From contig NZ_PSRT01000090.1 of NCBI RefSeq assembly GCF_004212635.1, positions 1 to 33,963 on the forward strand: DNA of 33,963 nucleotides, written 5' to 3'. Made by a program: the position numbers and the translations under genes. Below are positions 8,414 through 17,325 of the stretch, in pieces. Source of the stretch: Bradyrhizobium genosp. SA-3. GTDB taxonomy: Bacteria; Pseudomonadota; Alphaproteobacteria; Rhizobiales; Xanthobacteraceae. The number at the start of each line of letters is the position of its first letter. Positions within the stretch are counted from its first letter, which is position 1. The notes beneath the pieces are model-generated. The model ran no database searches and was not told where the DNA came from. It was given only the letters and a program-made list of their open reading frames with translations.

Positions 8414-11400
8414 ACGAACGGCCCACCTCCTTTGCCGCGACCTCCGAACGGCCGGCGCTCCCGATTCCGGTTCGGGATCGCTGGCAGCCCCTGCGCCTCG
8501 GGCTGGTGGAGATGTTCCATTACGACAGCGAAGAGTTCTGGTTTCGCGACGGTCACCTGCTGCTACGTGGCAACAACGGTACCGGCAAATCGAAGGTGCT
8601 GTCGTTGACGCTTCCCTTTCTGTTCGATGGACAGTTAAAGCCATCTCGCATCGAGCCCGACGGCGACAACGGCAAGAGAATGTCGTGGAATCTCCTGTTG
8701 AACAGTTACGATCGCAGGGTCGGCTATTCCTGGATCGAGTTCGGCCGTCTCGGCAACGACGGCACGCCGCACTATCTCACGCTCGGCGCTGGGCTCTCCG
8801 CCGCCGCCTCGCGTCCGAACGTGGAAAGCTGGTTCTTCGTCCTGGACGACGCGGACAAACCGACCCGCATCAATCAGGATCTATGGCTGATGAGCGAGCA
8901 GCGAGTTGTCCTGACCAAGGAGCGTCTGCGCGAGGCTCTCGAAGGTCGAGGTCAGGTGTTCGACACCGCGGCGAACTACCGTCGCGCCGTCGACGAGCGG
9001 CTTTTTCATCTGGGCGCCAGGCGCTACGACGCGCTAATGGATACGCTGATCCAATTGCGTCAGCCGCAATTGTCGAAGAAGCCCGACGAGACGGCGTTGT
9101 CGAATGCGTTGACGGAAGCATTGCCGCCGTTGGCCCCGGAGTTGCTGGCCGACGTCGCCGAGGCGCTGGGCCAGCTAGAAGAGGATCGCCAGCAGCTCCA
9201 GGAATACCAGGCACTCGCCAAGGCCGTCGATCGCTTCGACAAAAGATACCGAGTCTACGCAGGCACACAGACGCGAAGGCAGGCGCGCACGCTGCGTCAG
9301 GCCCAGACGGAGTTCGACAATGCGAGCCGTTCGCGCGGCGAGGCAGAAGCGAGACTGGAGACCGCCTCAACCGCCGAGGCCGAGGCGCGCAAAGCTTGCG
9401 ACGCGGCGGAAGTCGAATTCAAACGCGAGCGGTCCCGCCTCGAAACCCTTCGCTCGGGAGCGGGGATGGAGGACGCGAACCGCCTGGAATCAGCGGAAAA
9501 GGACGCGGAAGCGCGTCAGAGGGCTCTGTCCAGCGCCGAAGGCGCAATGGACTCCGCGAGTCGGCGATTGAGGTCAAGCGTTGAGGAGACCAACTCTGCG
9601 GCGGAGCGAGTTCGGCAGATCGAACGTCGCTTCGCCGATCTGCGCCGGGAATGCGAAGCCTTCGCCGACACGGCCGGTGTCCTCAATGCGCATGCCGACA
9701 ATCCGATCGCTAAGCTCGACGCCGAACGGCTTGCGGCGTTGACGCCTCAGACCTTCGAAAAGGCCGGCTCCGAGCTTCGGGCGCTCGTAGAGGGCCGGCG
9801 CGAGGAAATTGCGTCGTTGCGGAGGCGAGATGCCGAAGTGGTGGCGGCGGAGTTGCTGAATACGCAACGCCGAAATTTCCGAGACGAATGTCAGGACGTC
9901 GCCGACGCCGCCGCGGAGAGACGTGAATCGGCCGATGCAGGCGTGGAGCGCGAGGGCCAAAACCTGATCGACGCCTGGGAGAGTTGCTTCGCAGGCTTGA
10001 AGCAACATCGCGTCACGCCAGACGACCGCTTCGCGACTCTCGCCTCCCTATCCGAGTGGGTCGTCACGCCGACAGGCGACAATCCCGCGCGTCGGCTTTT
10101 GCAAGACGCGCAGCAACAGACGAGCGAGCGCCTGGCGACGACCCGCGTCGCGCTCGAAGGTCGGCGGCAAGGCCTGCTGACGGAACGCAAAAATCTCGAG
10201 GAGGAACGTAGCCGCCTGGAAGGCGGGATCGATCCCGAGCCGTCCCCACCGCATACCCGCGATCCCGAAGCCCGTACGGCGCGCGAAGGAGCCCCTCTAT
10301 GGAGATTGGTGGACTTTCACCCCTCGGTGACGCTCCCCCAACGAGCCGGATTAGAAGCCGCGCTGGAGGGGGCCGGGCTCCTCGATGCCTGGCTTTCGCC
10401 CGACGGTCGCCTCCAATCCTCCGATCGAGGTACACTCTTTCGAGACGCGCAGATGCTCGAACGACGACCTCAATCGCCGTCGCTTGCCGACTGGTTGCGC
10501 GCGGACGTGCCGGCCGACAGCGGCGTATCTACCGCGATCGTCGAAAGCATCCTGCGCGGAGTCTCCTGCGCGGACGACGAGCCAGCGGAGGCAGAGTCCT
10601 GGATCGCTCCCGATGGCCGCTTTCGGCTTGGGGCCTTGAGTGGTGCGTGGGAGAAGACGGAAGCGGTCCACATCGGCTACTCCGCGCGCGCCGCCGCCCG
10701 CGCTCGGAGGTCGGCGGAAATCTCGGAACGGCTGGCGGAGATCGCCGGCGAGACTATCGGTCTGCAGGCGGAGTTCGACGGACTGGCTCGGGATCAGAGC
10801 GAAGCGACCGACGAATGGCGCCTTGCGCCGACCGACGATGGGCTGCGCAACGCTCATCTCACCGCCGCGACCGCCGCTCGCGAGGCGGCAACCGTTCGCC
10901 AGCGGTTGACCGAAGCCGCGATGCAATTCCAAGCGAGCGAAGAGGAACTCGCTTCGGTGCGGCGGCGGCGCGCCACTGACGCCGCCGACCTTCGGCTGCC
11001 GGCGTCAACTTCCGAATTGGCGGCCGTCGAAGCGGCTTTGGGACGCTACCAGGAAAGCCAATTGCGGCTTACGCAAGCCGTCTTGGAGGTACGCCTTGCG
11101 TTGCCCGATCTGGAGCGGCAACGCGTCCGCGAAAGCGAGGCGCGAGAGACCGCTGCCGCGCATGAAACCCGGCTCGCGACCGCAAGAATCGAGGCAGAAG
11201 AGGCCGCGGTCCGATTCGACGTGCTACGCAAAGCTATCGGTGCGAAGGTCGAGGAATTGCGGCGGCAGTTGAACGAAGCCCGCGCGGCATCCGATGCCGC
11301 TGAGGTCGCTCTGGACGGTGCGGAGGAAACCCTGAAAAACGCGGGGGAGGCGCGCGCGGTCGCGCACGAAAAGGTCACGACCGCGACCGGCGTCTTCGAG

Positions 11401-12588
11401 CAGAGGAGCGCAGCACGCAGCGAGGCGATATCGAGGTTTCAGCAGTTCACCGCGACCGGTCTACTGGCCGCCGCTATCCCGCAAGTCGTATTGCCGGAGA
11501 TGGGTGGTCCCTGGACGATCGATCCGGCCCTGGGGCTCGCCCGACGCGCCGAGCAGGCGCTGTCGACGCTCGACGACAAGGATGAGGCGTGGGCGCGCGT
11601 CCAAAAGCAGATCAGCGAAGAACTGACGGAGTTGCAGACCGCGCTCAGCGCGCTCGGTCACCGAGCCCAAGCCGAGCAGAACGATTGGGGATTGATCGCG
11701 CACGTCATTTACCAGAACAGGCCGGAGCGTCCCGACATGCTCGCGGCGCGTCTCGCCGAGGAGATTGCCCAGCGGAGCGAACTCCTGACCGAGAGCGAGC
11801 GGACGGTGCTGGAAAATCACCTGCAGGCGGAGATCGCCTCCGAAGTGCAACGCCTGCTGCAGGCTGCGGAAATCCGGCGGGACGCGATAAACAAGGAACT
11901 TCACAGCCGTCCGACATCGACGGGCGTGCGCTACCGACTGATATGGCCGACTCTGACGGAAGAAGAAGGCGCTCCGGTCGGACTGGAAGCCGCACGCAAA
12001 CGTCTGCTGAACGTCAACGCGGATCTGTGGTCGGCCGAAGACCGAAAGGTCGTCGGAGCCATGCTGCAACAGCGCATCACCGCCGAGCGAGAGCGCGCGG
12101 ATTCGGGAGCAAGCAGGGATTCGGCCGGACCATTGATAGACCAACTCTCCCGTGCCCTGGACTATAGGCGCTGGCATCGCTTCAGGGTCGAGCGTTGGCA
12201 GGACGGACACTGGCGCAAGCTTTCGGGCCCCGCCTCGAGCGGCGAGCGGGCGCTCGGATTGACCGTGCCGTTGTTCGCCGCCATAGCGAGCTTCTACAGC
12301 CAGGGAAGTTTTCCGCTGGCCCCGCGTCTGATGCTACTCGACGAGGCGTTCGCCGGAATCGACGACGCCGCGAGGGCGCATTGCATGGGATTGATTCGCG
12401 AGTTCGATCTCGATTTCGTCATCACAAGCGAGCGCGAATGGGCCTGCTATGCCGAGCTTCCCGGCGTCGCGATCTGCCAGCTACAGCGGCGCGAAGGAAT
12501 CGACGCGGTCTTCGTCTCCCGTTGGAGCTGGGACGGAAGAGCCAAGAGACGCGAAAGCGATCCCGACCGCAGGTTTGCGACTGCATGA
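8410..12588 (+). CDS. jetC: Wadjet type II subunit JetC (TIGR02680, SMC/MukB-like ATPase)
   Basis: At 1392 residues this is the SMC-like motor of the operon. The Walker A motif GNNGTGKS is at residues 54-61. Long heptad-rich arms follow (roughly 280-600 and 760-1130), separated by a globular hinge-like segment (about 630-760, beginning LVDFHPSVTLPQRAGLEAAL). The C-terminal head carries the ABC signature (SSGER, 1276-1280) and the Walker B LMLLDEAFAGID with the catalytic DE at 1311-1312. This split-head organisation is that of SMC/MukB/SbcC proteins. JetC dimers extrude DNA loops and present small circular substrates to JetD. The GTG start sits inside the jetB stop. All catalytic motifs are present, so the ATPase should be functional. 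Confidence 0.93.
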   Translation: MNERPTSFAATSERPALPIPVRDRWQPLRLGLVEMFHYDSEEFWFRDGHLLLRGNNGTGKSKVLSLTLPFLFDGQLKPSRIEPDGDNGKRMSWNLLLNSYDRRVGYSWIEFGRLGNDGTPHYLTLGAGLSAAASRPNVESWFFVLDDADKPTRINQDLWLMSEQRVVLTKERLREALEGRGQVFDTAANYRRAVDERLFHLGARRYDALMDTLIQLRQPQLSKKPDETALSNALTEALPPLAPELLADVAEALGQLEEDRQQLQEYQALAKAVDRFDKRYRVYAGTQTRRQARTLRQAQTEFDNASRSRGEAEARLETASTAEAEARKACDAAEVEFKRERSRLETLRSGAGMEDANRLESAEKDAEARQRALSSAEGAMDSASRRLRSSVEETNSAAERVRQIERRFADLRRECEAFADTAGVLNAHADNPIAKLDAERLAALTPQTFEKAGSELRALVEGRREEIASLRRRDAEVVAAELLNTQRRNFRDECQDVADAAAERRESADAGVEREGQNLIDAWESCFAGLKQHRVTPDDRFATLASLSEWVVTPTGDNPARRLLQDAQQQTSERLATTRVALEGRRQGLLTERKNLEEERSRLEGGIDPEPSPPHTRDPEARTAREGAPLWRLVDFHPSVTLPQRAGLEAALEGAGLLDAWLSPDGRLQSSDRGTLFRDAQMLERRPQSPSLADWLRADVPADSGVSTAIVESILRGVSCADDEPAEAESWIAPDGRFRLGALSGAWEKTEAVHIGYSARAAARARRSAEISERLAEIAGETIGLQAEFDGLARDQSEATDEWRLAPTDDGLRNAHLTAATAAREAATVRQRLTEAAMQFQASEEELASVRRRRATDAADLRLPASTSELAAVEAALGRYQESQLRLTQAVLEVRLALPDLERQRVRESEARETAAAHETRLATARIEAEEAAVRFDVLRKAIGAKVEELRRQLNEARAASDAAEVALDGAEETLKNAGEARAVAHEKVTTATGVFEQRSAARSEAISRFQQFTATGLLAAAIPQVVLPEMGGPWTIDPALGLARRAEQALSTLDDKDEAWARVQKQISEELTELQTALSALGHRAQAEQNDWGLIAHVIYQNRPERPDMLAARLAEEIAQRSELLTESERTVLENHLQAEIASEVQRLLQAAEIRRDAINKELHSRPTSTGVRYRLIWPTLTEEEGAPVGLEAARKRLLNVNADLWSAEDRKVVGAMLQQRITAERERADSGASRDSAGPLIDQLSRALDYRRWHRFRVERWQDGHWRKLSGPASSGERALGLTVPLFAAIASFYSQGSFPLAPRLMLLDEAFAGIDDAARAHCMGLIREFDLDFVITSEREWACYAELPGVAICQLQRREGIDAVFVSRWSWDGRAKRRESDPDRRFATA

Positions 12589-13853
12589 GGCCGCTGATCG
12601 AACCACGGCTGCAGCGCCTGCTCGGAGGGACCGAATACGCGAACCTCCGCAAACGGCTTCGCGACCGGTTCGCCCGGGCACCGGAAGGCGAGGAGGTCGA
12701 AAGCTTCCGGATCGGCAAGCTGACTTCCGACGAGCACGCCCTGTTGGCGTCGCTGCTCGGCCGCCATGTCCGCCATTCCTCCTCGCTGCAGGTCGATGTC
12801 GGCCGGGTGGATGCGACGTTCCGCGATTCCGGCATCGCCATGTCTCTGCGCGATGCGCTTGAAATCATCGACGGGCCGATCGCGAACCTGGCGGAAACGC
12901 GGCGCGCATCGAAACAGATGTGGTCGGATGTTCTCGACGTATGCACCCACCAAGCGCTCGTCGAGCTGCTGCGGACTCCCAAGGGGCTAGGTCTGCTCAA
13001 GCGGCTCTCAGGGTCGCAGCCGGATGTGGCAATCGAGCTGTGCCGTAGGGTCGAAGCGACGCTGCGGCGACTGCCCGCCAATGCCGTCACGCGCTCGCAA
13101 TTGGCCGCCGAAGCCGTGGGAGACGCACATGCTCTCGATGGCGGCAGGCCGGCCGCGACTCTGATCCTGACGATCTGGCGGCGGCCGATTGCGCGGGCCG
13201 GTGGCGAAGAAGAGCCGGAAGGGGAGACCGAAATCGAGTCCGCCGAACGGGCAGAGCGCGACCGCGACGTCTGGGCCAAGGCCGGCGTCCTGGTCAACGA
13301 ATTGGCGCGGCCCGCTTTGTTCCTGAATTTGCCCGTCGAGGGCGCAGAGAGGTACGGACAATTTGCGGGAGAGCCCGTCTACGCCTCGTTGCGGTCGCTC
13401 TTGCGCACGCCTCCAGCATGGAGGGTAGCGGGTCGAAAGGTCTACGTCTGCGAGAACCCTAACGTTGTGGCCATCGCCGCCGATCGCTGGGGCGCCGGCT
13501 GCGAGCCGTTGGTTTGTACCGACGGAATGCCCGCCGCGGCACAGAGGTGCCTGTTATCGCAACTGACCGAAGCGGGAGCGAGGCTTCACTACCATGGCGA
13601 TTTCGATTGGGCGGGTGTCCGCATCGGCAATCACATGATGCGCGAGCATGGGGCCAGTTCCTGGCGGTTCGATGCCATCGACTACGTATCAGCGGTTGAA
13701 GGAGCATCAGAACTCGGACAGAAGCTCACCGGAAAAGCCTTATGTGCATCTTGGGACCAAGGCTTGACGACGGCGATGCAACTGCACGGCCTCTCGATCC
13801 CTGAGGAGTCTGTCGCTACTTCCCTCCTGAACGATCTCAGATCCGAAAAATAA
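12585..13853 (+). CDS. jetD: Wadjet type II nuclease JetD (DUF3323-DUF2399/TIGR02679, Toprim-like)
   Basis: A 422-residue protein of the TIGR02679 family, with an N-terminal DUF3323-like helical region and a C-terminal DUF2399 domain of Toprim fold related to topoisomerase VI subunit A. The acidic catalytic elements are visible: the glutamate in VCENPNVVAI (about residue 290) and the DxD in YHGDFDWAGVRIGN (about 337-339). JetD makes the double-strand cut in circular DNA once JetABC has reeled it in. I use the ATG at 12585, which overlaps the jetC stop (ATGA); an open frame extends 390 bp upstream but lies inside jetC. It ends 126 bp before the convergent CBASS operon. Confidence 0.9.
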   Translation: MRPLIEPRLQRLLGGTEYANLRKRLRDRFARAPEGEEVESFRIGKLTSDEHALLASLLGRHVRHSSSLQVDVGRVDATFRDSGIAMSLRDALEIIDGPIANLAETRRASKQMWSDVLDVCTHQALVELLRTPKGLGLLKRLSGSQPDVAIELCRRVEATLRRLPANAVTRSQLAAEAVGDAHALDGGRPAATLILTIWRRPIARAGGEEEPEGETEIESAERAERDRDVWAKAGVLVNELARPALFLNLPVEGAERYGQFAGEPVYASLRSLLRTPPAWRVAGRKVYVCENPNVVAIAADRWGAGCEPLVCTDGMPAAAQRCLLSQLTEAGARLHYHGDFDWAGVRIGNHMMREHGASSWRFDAIDYVSAVEGASELGQKLTGKALCASWDQGLTTAMQLHGLSIPEESVATSLLNDLRSEK

Positions 13854-13929
13854 CGGTTCGTGGTTTTCCAGTCGCCCGGGCCTCGCCGGCCCTGCCCTGG
13901 GCCGAAACTCGTCGCTTCCGCGGAATCTA

Positions 13930-13959
13930 GCGCCGCCAGCCCGCGGCCGCCGGCGGCGC
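13930..13959. terminator. Strong hairpin between the convergent jet and CBASS operons
   Basis: GCGCCGCC (13930-13937) and GGCGGCGC (13952-13959) form a perfect 8-bp GC stem around a 14-nt loop, midway between the jetD and cap4 stop codons. There is no T-run on either side, so it is not a textbook intrinsic terminator. Its position suggests it separates the two convergent transcripts. Confidence 0.4.
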
Positions 13960-13979
13960 CGGGACGGTCGTGAAGCGAC

Positions 13980-15488
13980 CTACGGGAGTTCGAGGCCCAC
14001 GCTGTAGTCGCCGTCGCGCAAGCCATCGAAATCCCACTCGTAGATCGAAACGGGTCCGATCGCAGTTTGGGTCTGGCCCAGAAAGAATGCGAAGGCGTTC
14101 GGCCCCGCGATGAAGAGATGAACACGGCGCGGCCCACCCTTGGCCGAAGCGCGTATCGCGCCCAACAAGGACAGAGCCATCGCCGCCGCGTGGCTGCCCG
14201 ATCGCACGCTTTGGTAGGATGGGCCGTCAACGGGGCTTGCCGTAATCAGCGTGCCGACGGCAGCGAGCTTCTGGACGTACTGGCGAACCGCGGGCGCCAC
14301 GTCGTGCGTCAACGAGACGGCGACCGCAAGTTCCTTCCCGTCGGCGTGGACTGCCTCCTCGACGGTGGAAAGCGTCGGCCAGGCAAGATCGAGCGGCTTG
14401 TCCGCCGCCGACCAGATGTGACGACCGCCGGCTCGCTGCTCGATCTCGATGGCCTTTCCGGACTTGACGTTGAGGATCGCGCCCACGCCGAATGCCAGAG
14501 ACACATGCGTGTCGAGGATCAGACGGAGCTGGTCCTTGTTGCGCGCGGACTGGATCAGAAACTGCCGCAGTTCGGGGAACACCGTAGCCTTCCAATCGGC
14601 CGGGTTCCGGATGTAGCGCCCGTCGAAATGCGGGACGAGATTCACCGATTCGTCGCTGCGCGCCTCGATGTCGTCGATGGGATGCATGAACGAGCGCACG
14701 CCGAGCGTCTTGGGCCTCGGCGACGACGGCGCGAGAAGATTTTCGTCCTCGACGAGGTCGCGAAACGAGGCGGGGTCGAACGTGTTGCGGCCCTGCGCAT
14801 GGAGCTTCCTGATCAGATCGTCGTAAAGGAAGCCGGTCTCGGACGGCGGCACTTGACGCATGCCGGCCGCCGCGAAGCGGTCATTCAGCCGTTCGAGCAG
14901 GTCGGCGCCGGAATCCAGGCGCTGCGAGATGGCCAAGGTCCGCGCCACGAGCCGCAGCGCGTCGTGATCGATGCCGAGATGCCCCGACCATGCGTCGCGC
15001 ACCTTGCCCATCATGCTTCTGGGCGTGGTGCCGTCGAACAGCCGATCCAGATCAAGCGCATGAGTGTGCATGCGTATCAGGCGGGACAGCGCGTCGTCCG
15101 CCTGTGGCCGCCAGTTCGTCACCAGCCGCAACCGCGCGCCCATGCCGTTCGGCGCGTGCTGGAGCTGTGCCGCAAGAGCCCGCTGGAGAAGCGACACGGA
15201 TTGGGCGTTCGAGAAGGCGGGATCGATGAGGTCGAGGTGGCCGAACTGCCCGGGCGTCGCGTGCCACTTACATTGAAGATGGTCACGGAGGATTTCGTCC
15301 CCATAGTGGTCCTGCGGGCCCTTGCCGGCCACGTACTCCACCGTCACGTCGTCGAACGCGCGCGGTCCACTCTCGAAACTCACGCGCGCGATGCCTTTTT
15401 CCGGCACAAGCAATTGCGCCGCAAAGAACCAGAACATCCGGGCCTGGAAATCGTCGCCTTGACTTCTGACCGCTACGGCTTGCGTCAT
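13980..15488 (-). CDS. cap4: CBASS effector Cap4: PD-(D/E)XK nuclease fused to SAVED sensor
   Basis: This 502-residue protein is the effector of the operon. The N-terminal third shows a restriction-nuclease pattern: FDD (46-47) followed after a loop by LQCKWH with Q72 and K74, the QxK form of the PD-(D/E)XK motif found in Cap4. The C-terminal part is a SAVED domain, clearest in the last 47 residues (HLFIAGPNAFAFFLGQ then PVSIYEWDF). In Cap4 the SAVED domain binds a cyclic oligonucleotide, typically a trinucleotide, and the protein oligomerises into an active double-stranded DNA nuclease that kills the infected cell. It is the last gene of the operon, starting 3 nt after the CD-NTase stop, with both domains intact. 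Confidence 0.88.
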   Translation of the reverse strand: MTQAVAVRSQGDDFQARMFWFFAAQLLVPEKGIARVSFESGPRAFDDVTVEYVAGKGPQDHYGDEILRDHLQCKWHATPGQFGHLDLIDPAFSNAQSVSLLQRALAAQLQHAPNGMGARLRLVTNWRPQADDALSRLIRMHTHALDLDRLFDGTTPRSMMGKVRDAWSGHLGIDHDALRLVARTLAISQRLDSGADLLERLNDRFAAAGMRQVPPSETGFLYDDLIRKLHAQGRNTFDPASFRDLVEDENLLAPSSPRPKTLGVRSFMHPIDDIEARSDESVNLVPHFDGRYIRNPADWKATVFPELRQFLIQSARNKDQLRLILDTHVSLAFGVGAILNVKSGKAIEIEQRAGGRHIWSAADKPLDLAWPTLSTVEEAVHADGKELAVAVSLTHDVAPAVRQYVQKLAAVGTLITASPVDGPSYQSVRSGSHAAAMALSLLGAIRASAKGGPRRVHLFIAGPNAFAFFLGQTQTAIGPVSIYEWDFDGLRDGDYSVGLELP

Positions 15489-15491
15489 GTT

Positions 15492-16370
15492 CTAGCTCTT
15501 CGGAAAGTAGCGACCCATGATTGAGGCCCACATCGCCAGGGCTTCGCCCTGCTTGCCCTGCTGCGCCAGGCGGACCGCCCGGGACGCTTCGGTCTCGGCA
15601 CGCCGCAGCGCCGCCTCCGCCTTCTTGATCAGATCCGGCGTCATCTGGTCCGAAACCGGCGGCCCCAAGCCGGCAGGATCCTTCCACTCCTGCCGGATGC
15701 CTTCCAGGGCGGCGGCGAAGAACCTCCGGACCTCGCCGGGATAGGTCGTGAACGGGCCGTCGACCAGATCCTGCGCCATCACCTCGATCAGAAACGACGG
15801 CTTGATGGGCTTGTCCGCCGAACGATTCCATCGCTTCAGCATCTTGACCAGCGGCACCCACTTTCCGTTCAGGTTCTTGTTCTTCGTCGTGGACTTCTCG
15901 GCGTGGATCTCAGGATCGGTCTTGATCCACTTTCCGAGATCACGGTCCGGGATCTCGTAGCAATCGGAGAGCTCGATGGCGGGCACGGCGTCGATCGACA
16001 GGACCTTGCCTTCCTTGTCGGACGTATTCCTCTCGAAATCGACCGTGGCGCAGCGTCGCCCCGGCTGCACGGCGTCCTTGCCGAACTCGCCGCGCAGGCG
16101 ATCGACGAACGCGTCGAGCACCTCGCTCGGTGCCTTCGAGCGCCAATGCTGGTCCTTCGAGCCAAGCGTGAAGAAGATGTCGACATCCTTCAGCGGCTTC
16201 GTCTTGGTGTGCCGGTCGTAGGACCCGGTGAGGAAGTCGCGGTCGATGTGGAACCCGCCGCGGATGCAGTCGCGCACCTTGTTGTGCTTGCGGATCGTGT
16301 CGGTCCGCTCGGTCTCGCTGAGTTCGAGGCGCTGCCGGAAGGTCTCGAATGCTTCGTCCACGGTGATCAT
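15492..16370 (-). CDS. cdnD: CBASS cyclic-oligonucleotide synthase (CD-NTase, CdnD-like)
   Basis: A 292-residue CD-NTase. The nucleotidyltransferase signature GSYDRHTKTKPLKDVDIFF has GS at 49-50 and the metal-binding pair D62/D64, with the third acidic residue D127 in LSIDAVP. The C-terminal helical region and the KWVPLVKMLKRWN stretch resemble the OAS-like C-domain. Its partnership with HORMA/TRIP13 and a Cap4 effector argues for a clade D enzyme making a cyclic trinucleotide; clade assignment is inferred from context. The start is the ATG at 16370 (MITVDEAF), which overlaps the upstream HORMA stop by four bases; the longer open frame running to 16730 lies within that HORMA gene and is not used. 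Confidence 0.9.
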   Translation of the reverse strand: MITVDEAFETFRQRLELSETERTDTIRKHNKVRDCIRGGFHIDRDFLTGSYDRHTKTKPLKDVDIFFTLGSKDQHWRSKAPSEVLDAFVDRLRGEFGKDAVQPGRRCATVDFERNTSDKEGKVLSIDAVPAIELSDCYEIPDRDLGKWIKTDPEIHAEKSTTKNKNLNGKWVPLVKMLKRWNRSADKPIKPSFLIEVMAQDLVDGPFTTYPGEVRRFFAAALEGIRQEWKDPAGLGPPVSDQMTPDLIKKAEAALRRAETEASRAVRLAQQGKQGEALAMWASIMGRYFPKS

Positions 16371-16867
16371 TTGTAATACGCCATCGATGCCATGATGTCG
16401 GGAGTGGAGACGATCGTGCCGGCCTCGCGCCTGACCAGGCTGCCGAGCGCCTTGAACGAGGTCCAGGACAGGTTGCCGGGCAGCGCCGCGCCGGCACGCG
16501 GCACCAGCAGAACCCGGTAGATGCAGTCGGCCGGCGGCGTGCTGGTCTTGGCGAACGAGCCTTCGAGGAACTCGCGGTCGACCCACAATTCGTCGACGCC
16601 GTTGCCGTCGTAGCGGATCGGAAAATCCCAGCGGCCCGCCGCGGCGTCGCTGCCCGGCTTGTAGAACTCGATGACGATCTTTTCGAGGTCGCCCCGCTCC
16701 AGCAGATCTCGCGCGCCGGCGTCGACCCAATCGGTCCAGGCGTCGAGCAGCGCCACCGGGCTCAGATTGTAGTACGAGATCAGATACTTCAGCACGTTAC
16801 GCATCTTGTCGGATACGTATTTGGCCGTGTGCGTGCGCGAATGGGTCGAGGTGAAGGTGGCGCTCAT
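16367..16867 (-). CDS. cap7: Bacterial HORMA protein of type III CBASS (bacHORMA_1-like)
   Basis: A 166-residue protein resembling the bacterial HORMA_1 family: it opens with a THTAKYVSDKMRNVLKYL helix, then LEKIVIEFYKP...GRWDFPIRYDG..VDELWVDREFL and YRVLLVPRAGAA. In type III CBASS the HORMA protein binds a closure peptide made available during infection, adopts a closed form, and then binds and activates the CD-NTase; TRIP13 reopens it. Its C-terminal tail (DIMASMAYYK) resembles the aromatic ending of related proteins. It overlaps both the upstream HORMA gene and cdnD by ATGA junctions. The assignment as cap7 rather than cap8 is provisional. Confidence 0.85.
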   Translation of the reverse strand: MSATFTSTHSRTHTAKYVSDKMRNVLKYLISYYNLSPVALLDAWTDWVDAGARDLLERGDLEKIVIEFYKPGSDAAAGRWDFPIRYDGNGVDELWVDREFLEGSFAKTSTPPADCIYRVLLVPRAGAALPGNLSWTSFKALGSLVRREAGTIVSTPDIMASMAYYK

Positions 16868-17325
16868 GACTTGCCCAGCACTCCCCAATCGATTGCGAGG
16901 CCGTCGGCGACCTTCGTCGCCTCCTCGTCCGCGGGCGGCGACGCCACGTCGTGGACGCTGATGCGCGGCGCTCGGCTCTTGAGCGCGTCGTTCATCCACG
17001 TCACGTCGCCGGCTTCGGTCGGCGCAGTGATCTCCCAGCCGCTGCCGCCGGTGGGATTCCAGGTCAGCTTGTCGATGGTGGTCCCGAGTTCGATGGCGTC
17101 CTCGTTGTAGCGGCAGTAGATCACCAGGCGATCGCCGTTGCCCTTGACAACGATCGGCACCGTCGCCGGGTGCTCGTCCGCGATGAGCGACTCCATGATG
17201 CTCGCCGCGGCCTTCAGCGTCGCCGCGTCGGGCGTGTCGGCGCCCGAGATCAGCGCGACGATCGCCGACCACGTCTCACCTGCGGAGCGCACCGGAACCG
17301 AGGCGATCTCGCGTTTGACCTTCAT
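16864..17325 (-). CDS. cap8: Second bacterial HORMA-family protein of the CBASS operon (bacHORMA_2-like)
   Basis: A 153-residue protein that begins MKVKREIASVPVRSAGETW and contains PIVVKGNGDRLVIYCRYNEDAIE, resembling the small second HORMA-like protein found beside the first in CdnD-type CBASS operons such as that of Pseudomonas aeruginosa. In those two-HORMA systems one protein is the peptide-sensing activator of the synthase and the other plays an accessory role. Which of the two here acts as sensor cannot be told by eye. The start at 17325 overlaps the TRIP13 stop and its own stop overlaps the next start. I am sure of the gene and its operon membership, less so of the subfamily. Confidence 0.75.
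   Translation of the reverse strand: MKVKREIASVPVRSAGETWSAIVALISGADTPDAATLKAAASIMESLIADEHPATVPIVVKGNGDRLVIYCRYNEDAIELGTTIDKLTWNPTGGSGWEITAPTEAGDVTWMNDALKSRAPRISVHDVASPPADEEATKVADGLAIDWGVLGKS

Noticed and set aside
8370..9584. 404-codon plus frame overlapping the start of jetC
   Set aside because: Out of frame with jetC over the Walker A region; Arg/Gly/Ser-rich shadow of a high-GC coding sequence.
12195..12584. Possible 130-residue N-terminal extension of jetD
   Set aside because: It lies inside the conserved ATPase head of jetC, and the ATG at 12585 gives the ATGA coupling seen throughout the operon.
14067..15524. 485-codon plus-strand frame across cap4
   Set aside because: It lies fully antisense to a gene with clear nuclease and SAVED motifs, and its translation is Arg/His/Val-rich without domain signatures.
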